Part shown: piece after piece, positions 41,525 to 42,585 of the stretch
Numbering within the stretch: the first letter of the stretch is position 1
Layout: each line of letters starts with the position of its first letter
Assembly: GCA_002420115.1 (NCBI GenBank)
Contig: DIHK01000071.1
Coordinates: 1-42,585, forward strand
DNA length: 42,585 nucleotides
Direction of reading: 5' to 3'
Source: Nitrospira sp. UBA5698
GTDB taxonomy: Bacteria > Nitrospirota > Nitrospiria > Nitrospirales > Nitrospiraceae
The notes under the pieces: generated by a model
Database searches by the model: none
Told to the model about the DNA's origin: nothing
The model's input: the letters and a program-made list of their open reading frames with translations, nothing else
Made by a program: the position numbers and the translations under genes

Positions 41525-42151
41525 CTAGCGGACGGTGGGTGCGGGTGACGACAATCAACACACAACATGATCCTTGGTGGTCGTTCATGCCCAACACCAA
41601 GCTGCGCGGCATCAACGTCGAGGAACCCTTCTGCCGCAGTCCTTTCAGAGTTGGTCCATGATCGCCTTGATCGTGAGCGGCGCGGTACCCTCATGGTGTT
41701 ACCACTAAGATCGTTTTGGCGTCTCGCCTGCGGCGACCGCGCGGCTCCTGGTTCGCTTCGCTCATCCCGCCAGACGGCGGGACCCACGCGCTGCACATGA
41801 CCCCAATCACACAGACCGATGGACGGCACCGCGCACGCGCCGTGCCGCACCCGTAGTCGATTGGCACCGTCTATCCGCGCCGCGCAGATGGACCGTGCGA
41901 AGACGCCTCCTCAATCCGGTCTCGTCACTCGCATCGGTGGGAAAGAAAGACCGCTGACAGACAGAAGTGGAGGGGGCGTGCGTGCCTGTGTGTCGTGAGG
42001 CTACCACACCGGTCTCGACGTCAAGGCCTGCGCCCGCGGCTGCGCCTCGTGCTCGCAAGCGTGTGTCACACGGCCCTGACGGCTGCGCGTGCGGTGTGCT
42101 GGAGACCCTCCACCCAGGCAATTCCGCCTGGGACAACTCGGAGGGACTGAC
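41525..42151. other. Non-coding stretch upstream of the antirestriction gene
   Basis: About 630 bases with no supported ORF. It contains CCCGCC-AGAC-GGCGGG (41766-41781) and a perfect 7-bp hairpin CCCAGGC/GCCTGGG (42113-42132) 19 bases upstream of the ardB-like start, overlapping the leader and a candidate for translational control. Confidence 0.5.
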
Positions 42152-42583
42152 ATGAAACCATTCAACAACGAACAACCAGCGATCGTGGCGACCGTGGTGC
42201 CGGAAGAGGACCGGCTCGAGTTTCTGCCGCGCCACTTTGGCAAACACATGCTCACCGTGGAAAACTTTCTGTACGCGCAATTCGCCAAGCTGTGTCCCAC
42301 CTACACCGGAGGGTATTGGCACTTCTATGACTTGAGCAACGGCGGGTGTTATCTCGCACCGAGTCATGAACGCTATGCACTCGTGCATGCGGACAATTTC
42401 TTTGACGCCACGGTCTCGGGCGATGCCGCCGGGATGATCGTGTCCCTGTTCACGTTCAGCCACGTGTGCTTCCTGTTGGAGGATGATCCACGTGGTCCTC
42501 GGATCGCCGACTACTTCCATCTGCTGCGTGACTTCACGGCCAACCATCCCGAGGCCGGCCTGATCTTTCGAGCGATCGACTGA
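42152..42583 (+). CDS. ArdB/KlcA-family antirestriction protein
   Basis: 143 aa, complete, ending 2 bases before the window edge. ATVVPEEDRLEFLPRHFGKH near the N-terminus and YTGGYWHFYDLSNGGCYLAP near residues 50-69 are the family signature. Known role: carried by plasmids and islands to inhibit type I restriction during entry, by a mechanism unlike the DNA mimic ArdA. The start follows GGAGGG. Its presence supports a transferable replicon, and it is placed next to the Gabija-like pair. Confidence 0.9.
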   Translation: MKPFNNEQPAIVATVVPEEDRLEFLPRHFGKHMLTVENFLYAQFAKLCPTYTGGYWHFYDLSNGGCYLAPSHERYALVHADNFFDATVSGDAAGMIVSLFTFSHVCFLLEDDPRGPRIADYFHLLRDFTANHPEAGLIFRAID

Positions 42584-42585
42584 TT

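Noticed and set aside
40503..41615. Minus-strand ORF of 370 aa opposite the helicase gene
   Set aside because: Antisense shadow of a gene with intact helicase motifs; no ribosome site.

Overview
The window is a mosaic of about 42.6 kb with moderately high GC. It combines a plasmid-type replication and partition core, metal and metalloid resistance operons, and two stretches that look like integron gene-cassette arrays without an integrase. The gene content (CusCBA with Met-rich CusB, arsenosugar-type ars genes, many small thiol and zinc-ribbon proteins, a sigma-54 regulator tail) fits an environmental Gram-negative, possibly Nitrospira or a relative. That host guess is inference, since no rRNA or housekeeping marker is present.

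Layout. 1-330: C-terminus of a sigma-54 activator. 430-4496: five unrelated hypothetical or membrane genes, all on the minus strand and mostly separated by attC-like imperfect palindromes, i.e. a CALIN-type cassette cluster (cluster of attC sites lacking an integron integrase). 4650-6660: HxlR regulator remnant, secreted protein, AhpD-like protein and two zinc-ribbon miniproteins. 6897-10411: DsrE protein, DUF4403 lipoprotein, frameshifted AhpD/CMD-like gene and DUF1295 membrane protein. 10787-19734 (minus): one long metal operon starting from a MerR-type promoter: merR, merT, a MerP-like protein, CMD-like, secreted DsrE-like, a small secreted protein, then cusC, cusB and cusA. There is no merA. 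19969-24993 (plus): arsM, arsR, arsS, a PiT transporter and an O-methyltransferase.

25107-31783 is the replicon core: a Xer-like tyrosine recombinase, a winged-helix protein, an AT-rich segment bounded by two inverted 16-bp parS-like sites, parA-parB, six iterons and a replication initiator. The window therefore probably comes from a plasmid, megaplasmid or integrated plasmid.

33692-42583 is a plus-strand defence and counter-defence region. A tightly coupled three-gene unit (pentapeptide-repeat ion channel, nucleotidyltransferase, small helical protein) has no function that I recognise and is the best candidate for an undescribed system. It is followed by a zinc-ribbon membrane cassette, a hypothetical cassette, a Gabija-like pair (OLD ATPase/TOPRIM nuclease plus UvrD-like helicase) preceded and followed by attC-like sites, and finally an ArdB/KlcA antirestriction gene.

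Three attC-like elements (near 2203, 35771 and 37457) are clearly homologous, and each has its GTTRRRY end facing the start of the next gene. This ties the two arrays, about 33 kb apart, to one cassette system. No integron integrase, tRNA, rRNA, CRISPR array or complete insertion sequence was found.
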